A stretch of 25,014 nt of DNA from Ruminococcaceae bacterium UBA1236 (GTDB lineage Bacteria > Bacillota > Clostridia > Oscillospirales > Acutalibacteraceae). The notes under the pieces were generated by a model. That model was not told the DNA's origin, searched no databases, and worked only from the letters and a program-made list of their open reading frames with translations. Location of the stretch: assembly GCA_002309055.1 (NCBI GenBank), contig DBWO01000040.1, positions 9,445 to 34,458 on the forward strand, written 5' to 3'. The first letter of the stretch is position 1. Each line of letters starts with the position of its first letter. This document shows, piece after piece, positions 7,766 through 16,188 of the stretch. Both the position numbers and the translations under genes were made by a program.

Positions 7766-8638
7766 ATGCCAAATTCACTTTCAAACGCCGAGATTGCCGG
7801 CATCATTATTGAGAGCTTGCCTTATATCAAAAGGTTCGTCGGCAAAATCGTGGTAATAAAATACGGCGGAAACGCCATGGTAAACGAAGAGCTCAAGCAG
7901 CAGGTTATGGAGGATATGGTGCTTCTTAACCTCATCGGCATCAAAGTTGTGCTTGTGCACGGCGGAGGCCCCGAAATAAGCCAGCTTATGGACCGCCTGG
8001 GCAAAGAGCCCGAGTTTGTAAACGGCCTGAGAGTAACAGACAAAGAGACGGTTGATATTGTTGAGATGGTGCTCGCCGGCAAGGTCAACAAGAGCCTTGT
8101 TAAATATCTTGATGTCAAAGGCGGCAAGGCAATAGGCCTGTCCGGCATCGACGGCAAACTCATTGAGGCAAAGGTCAAGGATTCAAAGCTCGGCTATGTG
8201 GGCGAGATTACAAAAATCAATATTCAGCCCGTGTTCGACCTTCTCGACAGGGGTTATATCCCCGTTATTTCAACAATCGCGTGTGATGACGAGGGCAACA
8301 CATACAATATTAACGGCGACACTGCCGCCGCGCATATCGCGGGCGCTCTCAAGGCGGAGAGGCTGCTTATGATGACCGACATCGAAGGAGTACTCCGCGA
8401 CAAGGACGACCCGTCAACTCTTATAAGCGAAATAAGGCTCGGCGAAGCGGAAAAGCTCCGCGAGGAGGGCGTTATTACAGGCGGTATGATACCCAAGGTT
8501 GAGTGCTGTGAAAACGCCATAAAATACGGCGTTAAAAACGTTGTTATAATGGACGGCAGAATACCCCATTCAATCCTCATTGAGCTCCTCACAAACGAGG
8601 GCGCGGGCACTATGTTCAGAGGGGGAGAAAACGCATGA
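7766..8638 (+). CDS. argB: Acetylglutamate kinase
   Basis: 290 residues from ATG 7766, preferred because GGGAG (7753-7757) lies 8 bases before it. An earlier in-frame ATG at 7748 overlaps the argJ stop (ATGA) and would add six residues, but has a poor ribosome site. ArgB phosphorylates N-acetylglutamate with ATP. Amino-acid kinase signs: KYGGNAM (K32), HGGGPEIS, GLSGIDG, NINGDTAAAHIAGAL and TDIEGVL, then GGMIPKVECC. The N-terminal helix AEIAGIIIESLPYIKRF is like that of hexameric, arginine-inhibited kinases, so feedback inhibition is plausible (inference). The stop overlaps argD by 4 bases. Confidence 0.95.
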   Translation: MPNSLSNAEIAGIIIESLPYIKRFVGKIVVIKYGGNAMVNEELKQQVMEDMVLLNLIGIKVVLVHGGGPEISQLMDRLGKEPEFVNGLRVTDKETVDIVEMVLAGKVNKSLVKYLDVKGGKAIGLSGIDGKLIEAKVKDSKLGYVGEITKINIQPVFDLLDRGYIPVISTIACDDEGNTYNINGDTAAAHIAGALKAERLLMMTDIEGVLRDKDDPSTLISEIRLGEAEKLREEGVITGGMIPKVECCENAIKYGVKNVVIMDGRIPHSILIELLTNEGAGTMFRGGENA

Positions 8639-9801
8639 ATATCAAAGAAAAAGACAAGGCTTATATCGCCGGTACATACAAGCGCTTTCCCGTTGAAATA
8701 ACGGGTGGCAAAGGCTCCCTCGTATGGGATGAAAACGGCAAAGAATACATTGATATGGGCTCGGGAATCGGCGTCACCGCATTCGGTATAGCGGACGATG
8801 AATGGCAGCAGTCCGTAACGGCTCAGCTCGGCAAAGTTCAGCATACATCAAACCTCTATTACACCTCTCCCTGCGCGGATCTCGCCGAGATGCTCTGCAG
8901 CAGAACAGGGATGAAAAAGGTGTTTTTCTCAAACTCAGGCGCCGAGGCAAACGAGTGTGCCATCAAGGTTGCGAGAAAGTACGGCTGCGAGAAAAAAGGC
9001 CCCGAATATTTCAATATCATAACTCTTCTCAACAGCTTTCACGGAAGAACGATAACCACCCTTTCCGCTACCGGCCAGGATAAATTCCATGAGCTTTTTC
9101 AGCCGATGACTCCCGGATTTATCCACGTTCCGGCAGGGGATATTGAGGCTCTGAAAAATGCCGTAAAAGAAAATAAAATTGCCGGCATTATGATGGAATG
9201 CATCCAGGGTGAGGGCGGCGTTATTGCCCTTGACAAAGACTATGTGAAGGCCGTTGAGGCGTTCGCGAAAGAGAACGATATTGTCCTGATTATTGATGAA
9301 GTGCAGTCCGGTAACGGCAGGAGCGGCAAGCTTTATTCGTATATGAATTACGGCATTGAGCCCGATGTTGTTTCCACAGCGAAGGGCCTTGCGGGCGGTC
9401 TCCCGATAGGCGCGACGATGCTGGGAGAAAAGGTTGAAAACGTATTCTCATTCGGCGACAACGGCTCTACCTTCGGCGGCAATCCCGTATGCTGCGCCGC
9501 AGCTCTCAGTGTTCTCGGCAGAATCGACGACAGCCTTCTCTCCGGGGTTAACGAAAAGAGCGGGTATATATTTGACACCCTCGGCAGCGCGCCGGGTGTT
9601 GAGAGCGTGACCGGTATGGGCCTTATGATAGGCGTCAAAACCTCAAGACCCGCCGCGGAAGTGGTGGGCGACTGCATTGAAAAGGGAGTGCTCTGCCTCA
9701 CTGCCAAAGATAAAGTCCGCCTTCTTCCCGCGCTTAACATTCCTCAGGAGCTTCTCGCGAAGGCTGTTGAGATTATCAAAGAAGCCGCCGCGGCAAAATG
9801 A
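8635..9801 (+). CDS. argD: Acetylornithine aminotransferase
   Basis: 388 residues; ATG 8635 overlaps the argB stop (ATGA) and has GGGGGAG just upstream. ArgD is a class III PLP aminotransferase turning N-acetylglutamate semialdehyde into N-acetylornithine with glutamate as donor. Visible motifs: SGAEANECAIKVARKYG (PLP phosphate region), SFHGRT, DEVQSGNGRSGK with the PLP-contacting Asp, and STAKGLAGGLPIGA with K250 as the likely Schiff-base lysine. Length is normal for the family. It is the last gene of the operon and is followed by a terminator. argF, argG and argH are not in the window. Confidence 0.94.
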   Translation: MNIKEKDKAYIAGTYKRFPVEITGGKGSLVWDENGKEYIDMGSGIGVTAFGIADDEWQQSVTAQLGKVQHTSNLYYTSPCADLAEMLCSRTGMKKVFFSNSGAEANECAIKVARKYGCEKKGPEYFNIITLLNSFHGRTITTLSATGQDKFHELFQPMTPGFIHVPAGDIEALKNAVKENKIAGIMMECIQGEGGVIALDKDYVKAVEAFAKENDIVLIIDEVQSGNGRSGKLYSYMNYGIEPDVVSTAKGLAGGLPIGATMLGEKVENVFSFGDNGSTFGGNPVCCAAALSVLGRIDDSLLSGVNEKSGYIFDTLGSAPGVESVTGMGLMIGVKTSRPAAEVVGDCIEKGVLCLTAKDKVRLLPALNIPQELLAKAVEIIKEAAAAK

Positions 9802-9837
9802 TACAAATCACATAAAACTCAATAAAATCAACGTTTG

Positions 9838-9869
9838 TGCCACAGAATTCAGCTTCTGTGGCATTTTTC
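9838..9869 (+). terminator. Rho-independent terminator after argD
   Basis: A 10-bp perfect stem (TGCCACAGAA, 9838-9847, with 9854-9863), a 6-base loop and a following T-run (9864-9868) end the arg operon. Confidence 0.92.
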
Positions 9870-9905
9870 TTCAAAAATTCACTGTCTGAACAGTTTATCA
9901 TCTGA

Positions 9906-9924
9906 AGTTTTAAACCGTAAAACT
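9906..9924. repeat. Inverted repeat upstream of the pilus promoter
   Basis: AGTTTTA (9906-9912) and TAAAACT (9918-9924) form a 7-bp inverted repeat around AACCG. It sits 50 bases before the -35 box. It has no T-run and is not a terminator; it could be a protein site, or chance in AT-rich DNA. Confidence 0.35.
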
Positions 9925-9973
9925 GCTGAATTTGAAACGACAAATATTGGGTAAAATCACCAAATCGCTTATA

Positions 9974-10002
9974 TTGACATTTTATCTATTTGCCTTTATA
10001 AT
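9974..10002 (+). promoter_or_regulatory. Consensus promoter of the pilus-tip gene cluster
   Basis: TTGACA (9974-9979) and TATAAT (9997-10002) with a 17-base spacer match the vegetative consensus exactly. The transcript would start near 10009, giving a leader of about 80 bases before the PilM start. The leader holds only a short GCCG-CTA-CGGC hairpin (10051-10061); I see no riboswitch. Confidence 0.88.
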
Positions 10003-10089
10003 AAAGATAAAGAAAATAGGGGAAAAGTATATTCTTTCACCCGCACCCCGGCCGCTACGGCTAATTCAGATGCAAAGGATTGATGTCTT

Positions 10090-11694
10090 ATGGCTTCAAA
10101 GGTTCTCAATATCGAGCTCGGCAAGCGCATGGTCAAAATGTGCATGTCGATAAGCAAAGGTAAATCGTTCCAGATAAGCGATGCTTTTGTATTTCCTTCT
10201 CCCGACGGCGCAGTTGTTGACGGCCAGGTTGTCAACCCCGCTATACTGGGCGAAAGAATCAGGGATCAGCTTACCCTGCGCAACATCAACGTCAATGACG
10301 CGGTGCTTTCCATCGCCTCGTCAAAGATTGCAATGCGTGAGGTTACGGTTCCCGCAGTTAAAAAAGACCAGGTCAAAAATATCATTAACACCAATGCATC
10401 CGATTATTTCCCGGTTGACATTTCCAAGTATGTTGTTTCCTACACCGTGCTTGACACTACCAAAACCGAAAGCCGCGTAATGGTTTACGCTGTGCCCTCC
10501 ACCATCATTGAGGGTTACACCGGGCTTGCAGAGGCATCCGGCCTTATTATCAATGCTCTTGATTTCGCCGGCAACTCTCAGTATCAGGTGCTCAAGGGCA
10601 TGGGCGTGCAGGGCGTTGTTATGTATGTTACCGTTGACGCCGATTCCGCTTTTGTCACTTTCATGGAGGGCGGCCGCCTTCTTATGCAGCGTTCTCTTTC
10701 AATCGGCGGTGACGATATGGTTTGCCGCTATATGGCTCTCGAGGGCAGACCCGAAGAGGAATACCTTGACTGCCTTTCCGAGCTGAGCGTTACTCTTGAG
10801 AAGCCCGAGGTTGATGCAGATACCGAGGGCCTTGATGAATATCTTAACCGCCTCGTTATGGGTATTGCCAGAAGCCTTGACTTCTTCAACAGCGGCGACT
10901 ACGGCGACAAAATTGTTGAAAAAGTAGTTTTAATGGGCTCCTGCGCTCATCTTATTGAGCTCAAGGAAAAGGTTGAGGAGTCCGTCGGCGCGGAGACTGT
11001 CTGGCTTGAAGAGCTTGACAGCATCCAGGGCCTTGCCAACAGCGTTGACGATATCTCGCTTTATATCAACTGTCTCGGCGCCCGTCTTCAGCCCCTGAGT
11101 CTCCTTCCCAAGGAGTATCTTCAGAAAACGGGCCAGAGCGGCAAGCAGAGCATCCTCGGCGACAAAAACGCGGGCTACATTGCTTTGGCTGTTTTCGTCG
11201 GTCTGTCGGCTTTGATGATTGCCTTCGCAATTTTCCAGAATCACAGAGCGCAAAATGAGCTTGAGGATCTTAACGCGAGCGTGTCCTCGCTCAAATACGC
11301 CGAAGATACCTATAACGATTATCTGCGATATGAGGCAGGCAAAACCAATATGGAAGAGTTTGTTGCCGGCGCGGATACTCACAATAAATATCTCTATGAT
11401 TTCTTCACCGAACTTGAAGCCAAGATGCCTTCTGCCATCGTTATAATGACAGCGGATTGCAACAACGACGGTGTTGCTTTAAATGTCAAGGTTCCCTCTT
11501 TTGATGAGGCGGCAGTTGTTATCAGACAGTTCCGTTCATTTGAGTCAATTGACGTTATCGAGGTGAGCGACATTGTAAGATCCGTTGACGAAGGTATGGG
11601 CCTTGTTGAATTCACCATCACCTGCAACTATCCCGTGCCCACCACCACAACCACTTTGCCGCCTTCAACAGAAGCCTCGGCGGACGAAGTTTAA
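10090..11694 (+). CDS. pilM: PilM-PilN fusion, type IV pilus inner-membrane platform protein
   Basis: 534 residues; ATG 10090 with AAAGGA about 10 bases upstream. Residues 1 to about 345 are an actin-like PilM/SHS2 domain (SKVLNIELGKRMVKM start, QRSLSIGGDDM in the phosphate-2 region). After a short linker, residues 363-382 form one membrane helix (YIALAVFVGLSALMIAFAIF), then a charged coiled coil (about 385-420), then a ferredoxin-like domain (about 430-520) as in PilN, and a Thr/Pro tail (TTTTTLPP). In most species PilM is cytoplasmic and binds the cytoplasmic N-terminus of a separate membrane protein PilN. Here both are one chain, so the SHS2 part stays inside and the PilN part outside. The usual Asp of the phosphate-1 loop is Glu (NIELG), so ATP binding may be altered. 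pilO follows after 12 bases. Confidence 0.85.
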   Translation: MASKVLNIELGKRMVKMCMSISKGKSFQISDAFVFPSPDGAVVDGQVVNPAILGERIRDQLTLRNINVNDAVLSIASSKIAMREVTVPAVKKDQVKNIINTNASDYFPVDISKYVVSYTVLDTTKTESRVMVYAVPSTIIEGYTGLAEASGLIINALDFAGNSQYQVLKGMGVQGVVMYVTVDADSAFVTFMEGGRLLMQRSLSIGGDDMVCRYMALEGRPEEEYLDCLSELSVTLEKPEVDADTEGLDEYLNRLVMGIARSLDFFNSGDYGDKIVEKVVLMGSCAHLIELKEKVEESVGAETVWLEELDSIQGLANSVDDISLYINCLGARLQPLSLLPKEYLQKTGQSGKQSILGDKNAGYIALAVFVGLSALMIAFAIFQNHRAQNELEDLNASVSSLKYAEDTYNDYLRYEAGKTNMEEFVAGADTHNKYLYDFFTELEAKMPSAIVIMTADCNNDGVALNVKVPSFDEAAVVIRQFRSFESIDVIEVSDIVRSVDEGMGLVEFTITCNYPVPTTTTTLPPSTEASADEV

Positions 11695-11706
11695 GGAGGG
11701 GACAAA

Positions 11707-12399
11707 ATGAATAATCTGAATTTTAAAGACCTGGTCGCAAAAGTCAGGGGCTTGCCCACAAGAACCAAAAACATAATTCTCCTCATCATCGGTATTTTCA
11801 TTTTCATCCTTTCCTACACGATGGGTTTCCAGAAGATTCAGGAGAAAACAGCGGCCGTTCAGGCGGAGGTTGACTCGCAGGCATCTTATGTCACCATTCT
11901 CAAGGACTATTTCAACAACATTCAGTCCTATCAGAACGGTATTGCCGCCGATAAGGAAGCCATTAATCTTAATCTTTCTCACCTTCCCAAAGGTATCAAA
12001 ACCGAAGATTTTCTTATGTACATTAAAAATATGAACGAAAATCTCGGCTGCAGTCTTGAATCCGTAAGATTTGAAGATGACAGTTTCATCGGTGAGTTTT
12101 CATGCGTTGTTGATGAAAAGAATGTTACAGCTCAGTCGATGCATTCGGGTGCCCAGTTCACCAACTATCTTACTTACGCTCAGGCAAAGAATCTGCTTAA
12201 GTATGTATATGAAGAGACACCGGAGATTACGTTTGTTGATTCCGTCAGTCTTACATATGATGCCGAGATTGCTTTGCTCCAGGGAGAATTTGCTCTGTCA
12301 AAGTTTTATATCACATATGAAGATGCGCAGTATGTTCCCGTGCCTGTTCCCGATGTCAGTCTCGGCGTCGGCGATCCGTTCGGCACAGTTTCACAATAA
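11707..12399 (+). CDS. pilO: PilO-like type IV pilus platform protein
   Basis: 230 residues from ATG 11707; AAGGAGGGG overlaps the end of the preceding gene. One N-terminal membrane helix (about 22-40, NIILLIIGIFIFILSYTMGF) is followed by a coiled coil (about 41-75) and a region of alternating strands and helices as expected for the PilO ferredoxin-like fold, ending in a flexible tail rich in Val and Pro. PilO normally pairs with PilN in the membrane and links the cytoplasmic motor to the growing pilus. Sequence identity to well-known PilO is low, so the call rests on topology, size and its place right after PilM-PilN. PilP and PilQ do not follow, which fits a cell with a single membrane. Confidence 0.78.
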   Translation: MNNLNFKDLVAKVRGLPTRTKNIILLIIGIFIFILSYTMGFQKIQEKTAAVQAEVDSQASYVTILKDYFNNIQSYQNGIAADKEAINLNLSHLPKGIKTEDFLMYIKNMNENLGCSLESVRFEDDSFIGEFSCVVDEKNVTAQSMHSGAQFTNYLTYAQAKNLLKYVYEETPEITFVDSVSLTYDAEIALLQGEFALSKFYITYEDAQYVPVPVPDVSLGVGDPFGTVSQ

Positions 12400-12422
12400 T
12401 TCCGAAAGGGGGAAAAAGCGCT

Positions 12423-13745
12423 ATGACGGCAAAACTGAAGAAGAACAACAGGGGCTTTTCCCTCGTTGAGCTTCTTATAGCGGTCGTGATTATGGCAGTT
12501 ATCGTGCTGCCTATGCTTCAGGTTTTCACACTGTCGGCGGATTTCACAAGAAGATCCCGTGACAAAGGCGAAGCCACTGCCGCCGCGCAGAATATTCAGG
12601 AAACCATTCAGACCCGCGGGGTTGAAACGTTCCGCGCTCCGACATCCGAAGGTTTTATGCAGGATTCTGTCGCTCTCTCCATGCTTGGTGCAGCACCCAT
12701 TCCTAATACCTCGACCGCAGTAGACGGTGACGGCAATGTCACCATCAGGGGAGTTTCCGTCGGCTCCAAGACTTTTGACGCTGTTGTTAATTTTGACCGT
12801 AACGGTCAGGAGACCAACATCGGCGGAGTCAATAAGAGCATAGGCCTTAGCATAAACGACAAGCCCATTGCAAAATACACCGCGCTTACCGGTACAACCA
12901 GTGCAACCTTCCCACAGCCGTATGAGTCAGGCCGCAATCCCGACAATCTCGCAAATCAGGATTTTATCGCGGCTAATCCCGGCGCAGAGTTTGTCAAAAG
13001 AGCCAGAAAAATTAATATAACCGTTACTTCCAGGCCTGATGAAGAAAAGGGATCCGGATACCTGGTTTATGTTGATGTTCAGTTTGTCTATGATTTTTAC
13101 AGAACTGCTTCTATCAAATTCCCCAACCCCGTGGAAAAGAACTATCCTTTATGGCCCGGAGGGCAGCATATTGACTCTTACGACGATGAGATTTCGTTGT
13201 TTTTCCTTTATTACGCCTTTTATGAGAATACTGCAGCGGAAAACATCTATATTTATGTCGACCGCGATAATCCGACATCCAATCTCAAGTTCAAAGCGTT
13301 TATAATCAAGCAGGTGCCTATGATTCAGCAGGATGACGGCACATATATAAACGCAATTGATGCCGGTGATGCCGGCGTGAGTATCCTGAATAAAGACAGG
13401 TCTTACAAGCTTGTTATCAATGAGTATCACAACAACAGGTTTCCGTTTGACTATGAAGGCAATCCGCCGCCGGAAGCAATGAATGTTTATACCAATGCCA
13501 ACAAGCAGCTTTCAAACAGGTCGCTTGATATTGCGGATTTCAAGTACCGTCTCAAAAAACCGCACACTTCCGGTTATTTCACTTGGAGCAAAGATACCAT
13601 TGCAAGAAATCAGCTTGTCAAAACCGAAACTGAAGACAGATTCTTCAATGTTACAATCGAGATTTATCCGACCGAAGGAGATAATTCGCTTGACGGTGAA
13701 GAACCCAAACCTGTCTATACATTGAATGCCAACAAACTAAAATGA
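12423..13745 (+). CDS. Large PilV-like minor prepilin
   Basis: 440 residues; ATG 12423 behind AAAGGGGG. The N-terminus is a class III signal: 11-residue basic leader ending KKNNRG, then mature FSLVELLIAVVIMAVIVLP with Phe+1 and Glu+5, to be cut and methylated by a prepilin peptidase. The helix continues with a PilV-like stretch (RSRDKGEATAAAQNIQ). The remaining ~380 residues are a soluble beta-rich passenger with several Tyr/Asn-rich strands (for example ENIYIYVDRDNP) and no cysteine pairs. At more than twice usual minor-pilin size, it probably sits at the pilus tip where extra mass can be tolerated (inference). The stop overlaps the region where the next gene starts. Confidence 0.82.
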   Translation: MTAKLKKNNRGFSLVELLIAVVIMAVIVLPMLQVFTLSADFTRRSRDKGEATAAAQNIQETIQTRGVETFRAPTSEGFMQDSVALSMLGAAPIPNTSTAVDGDGNVTIRGVSVGSKTFDAVVNFDRNGQETNIGGVNKSIGLSINDKPIAKYTALTGTTSATFPQPYESGRNPDNLANQDFIAANPGAEFVKRARKINITVTSRPDEEKGSGYLVYVDVQFVYDFYRTASIKFPNPVEKNYPLWPGGQHIDSYDDEISLFFLYYAFYENTAAENIYIYVDRDNPTSNLKFKAFIIKQVPMIQQDDGTYINAIDAGDAGVSILNKDRSYKLVINEYHNNRFPFDYEGNPPPEAMNVYTNANKQLSNRSLDIADFKYRLKKPHTSGYFTWSKDTIARNQLVKTETEDRFFNVTIEIYPTEGDNSLDGEEPKPVYTLNANKLK

Positions 13746-13777
13746 TTGTAAGCTCATTCGAAACAGAGGTAATGCTT

Positions 13778-16174
13778 ATGAAGCTTAAAAGATTTCTTAA
13801 AAAGAATAACAGGGGCTCGGGTATTGTTACAGTACTTGTGGGCGTGGTTTTCCTCGCGTCGTTCGGCTCCATGCTTCTCATGCTCTCTTACACGGGCTTT
13901 GAAATGAGAGATTCCGACAGAAAAGGTAAGGAAAATCTTTACGAAGCTTCAGCAATTATGGAGCAGATACGCGCAGGCGTGCAGGGAATCTGCTCGGACG
14001 CTATCATTGAAGCTTATTCTGACACTCTTCCCAAATACAGCGAAATAGGCAGCGGCATCACCAGAGAGTTCCGGACGAAATACCGCGACAATATCCGCAA
14101 CTGGACAGGCGCGTACGTTTATTACGGGGATGTCAAAGAGCCCGGCGCATCGGGATATGTCAAGGATCTCGGTTATCTCATCCGTTATGACGGCACCCGC
14201 TATCTCTATTCAATCGATGTGCTTGAGGCGATGATTGCGGATAAACTGGGCGGAGAAGTTGTTGTGAGCTCTGAAAGCCTTGCCAGCACAAGCAGCGATC
14301 TGCACCTGGGTTATGTTGATAATTTTGCTGCTGATATTGATGACGGCACTGATCCTGCGCCTATTACCCTTCGCGATGTGTCGGTTACTTTTTCCACTGC
14401 CGAGCGCTCATCCACGGTTGTTGCCGATCTGACAATAGGTTATCCTTCTCTCGGAGGATATACAGGTAATGTCAATGATGAAAACGGCATTAAGGAATTT
14501 GCCTGTATTGTTAAAGGTAAACTTATTCAGGGGGCAGATGAAGACAACCTTGCATTCCACAATGAAGACCCCACAAGTTCTTCTTATCTTAAGGACGGCA
14601 GCTCCATATCCGGCGGCGCATATTTCGGCAACGTTGAATTAACCGGCTCCGGATCTACCATGACATTCAGAAATGGCACTTTTGTCAACGGCGGAGAAAT
14701 AAAAGTCAGCGGTTACAGGACTGTTACCGGAGGCCTGAGGCGTTTTACCGTTGAAAGCGATAACATACTTTGGACAAATGATATAAAAGTTAACAGCAGC
14801 GGCGCTGTCCGTCTCCTCGGAGACACCCGTGTTGCAGATGACCTCGATATCGACAGGAAAGGAATCAATGCCGATATAACCCTCGCAGGTAGTTATTTCG
14901 GATTCGGTTACAGCGATACGGATTCGGATGATTCCAGTTCCATTCTGGTTAATTACAGAGGCCAGGGTACTAATCAGACTGCTGAGTTTGATTTCAGCGG
15001 CCTTGATTCACTGATTCTTGCGGGCCGCTCGTTTATCGGCTCAAGCAACATATATACAGGCGAATCGATTTCCGCCAGGGAAAACCAGAAAGTTTATCTT
15101 TTGCCTGCCGATATGGTTTACTATATCTATCAGAACGGCAAAACTCAGCTTCAGACCAATCCCGAAAAGATAGATACTCAAAAATTCCAGGAGATTCAGA
15201 ATCCTTCGGATGAATACCCCGCGGATGGGTTCTATATTGACGAAAACGTTTATGTTTTCGGCAAAAAGAAAGCATCTGATTACGGCATAACCGGCGTCAG
15301 AATCGACTCAGAGTATTTCGGCGGCAATTCAATGGTTTATGCTTTTGCTGAGTTTGAAACCGAGGCAAAGGCAAACGAATTTTTCAAAGATTATTACACT
15401 GCCAATCCCGGTGACATAGATAAGTATATTGCCAGAAGCATAAACACCGGTGCATATGTTCCCGGCAGTCCTTTCATTGCGACAAAATCCAATAAAATTT
15501 TGGGCGGAGCATCGGAAAACGGCTACACAAATGAAGCTGAAATGATGCCCTATATCGGTCTGGCAAATACTTACAAAGAGCAGTATGACGTTCAGAAAAC
15601 CACCCTTGGCATTGCCGATAAAGAGGATGGTAAGGACAATCCGCTCGCGTATATCCTTTCCGCAGATATTCATAACCTGACCGGAGGCCAGCCTTATAAG
15701 ACATATGCCGATTTAAGCGGCGTTATTGTCGCAATTGCTTCAAACGGCAGTGTTGATATTTGCAGAGATTCATCTACCAACCGTAAAGTCATAAAGGTAA
15801 ACGGAACTGTTGTAGAAAACGCGGATCCTGACAATGTCTGCCTTATTCTTTCAACCGGCAACATAACTATTGATGCTACAAACTACAAGAAAAATCCTTC
15901 CAGCACTAATTATGAAGATAAATACGATTATCTTGAGTATAACGGTCTTATTATCACCGAAGGCAATCTTACTCTTAAAAAGCAGGTTCACCTTAATGAA
16001 GCGCCGGTACCCGTCACCCAGGCTTACGGCGCAATAGCAAATGACGGTACCAATATCACCGATTTTATCGAAGTGGAAGATCATGAGAATGACAAGAGCG
16101 GTACTTCGTGGACTGTTACAGACCTTGTCACCTATGATAACTGGAGAAGGTACACTGACGAGGACGATGAATAA
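13778..16174 (+). CDS. Giant PilX/GspK-like prepilin without Glu+5
   Basis: 798 residues from ATG 13778, chosen because AGAGGT (13765-13770) lies 7 bases upstream. An in-frame ATG at 13742 overlapping the previous stop would add 12 residues and remains possible. The leader ends KKNNRG, followed by SGIVTVLVGVVFLASFGSML, a pilin-type membrane helix. Position +1 is Ser and +5 is Thr, not Glu. Loss of Glu+5 is known for GspK, the pseudopilus tip subunit, and the helix style resembles PilX. The passenger (about 60-798) has repeated short strands, for example VELTGSGSTMTFRNGTFVNG and LIITEGNLTLKKQ, suggesting a right-handed beta-helix, and an acidic end. It probably sits at the pilus tip beside the giant exoprotein. 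Confidence 0.78.
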   Translation: MKLKRFLKKNNRGSGIVTVLVGVVFLASFGSMLLMLSYTGFEMRDSDRKGKENLYEASAIMEQIRAGVQGICSDAIIEAYSDTLPKYSEIGSGITREFRTKYRDNIRNWTGAYVYYGDVKEPGASGYVKDLGYLIRYDGTRYLYSIDVLEAMIADKLGGEVVVSSESLASTSSDLHLGYVDNFAADIDDGTDPAPITLRDVSVTFSTAERSSTVVADLTIGYPSLGGYTGNVNDENGIKEFACIVKGKLIQGADEDNLAFHNEDPTSSSYLKDGSSISGGAYFGNVELTGSGSTMTFRNGTFVNGGEIKVSGYRTVTGGLRRFTVESDNILWTNDIKVNSSGAVRLLGDTRVADDLDIDRKGINADITLAGSYFGFGYSDTDSDDSSSILVNYRGQGTNQTAEFDFSGLDSLILAGRSFIGSSNIYTGESISARENQKVYLLPADMVYYIYQNGKTQLQTNPEKIDTQKFQEIQNPSDEYPADGFYIDENVYVFGKKKASDYGITGVRIDSEYFGGNSMVYAFAEFETEAKANEFFKDYYTANPGDIDKYIARSINTGAYVPGSPFIATKSNKILGGASENGYTNEAEMMPYIGLANTYKEQYDVQKTTLGIADKEDGKDNPLAYILSADIHNLTGGQPYKTYADLSGVIVAIASNGSVDICRDSSTNRKVIKVNGTVVENADPDNVCLILSTGNITIDATNYKKNPSSTNYEDKYDYLEYNGLIITEGNLTLKKQVHLNEAPVPVTQAYGAIANDGTNITDFIEVEDHENDKSGTSWTVTDLVTYDNWRRYTDEDDE

Positions 16175-16188
16175 AGGGGCATAAGTAT

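Noticed and set aside
10003..10089. c-di-GMP riboswitch before the pilus genes
   Set aside because: Expected by analogy with Clostridioides difficile pilA1, but the conserved GEMM core sequences are absent and the leader is too short.
10019..10089. Leader peptide upstream of PilM starting near 10031
   Set aside because: The codon after the ribosome-like site is ATT and the frame runs into pilM without a clean stop.
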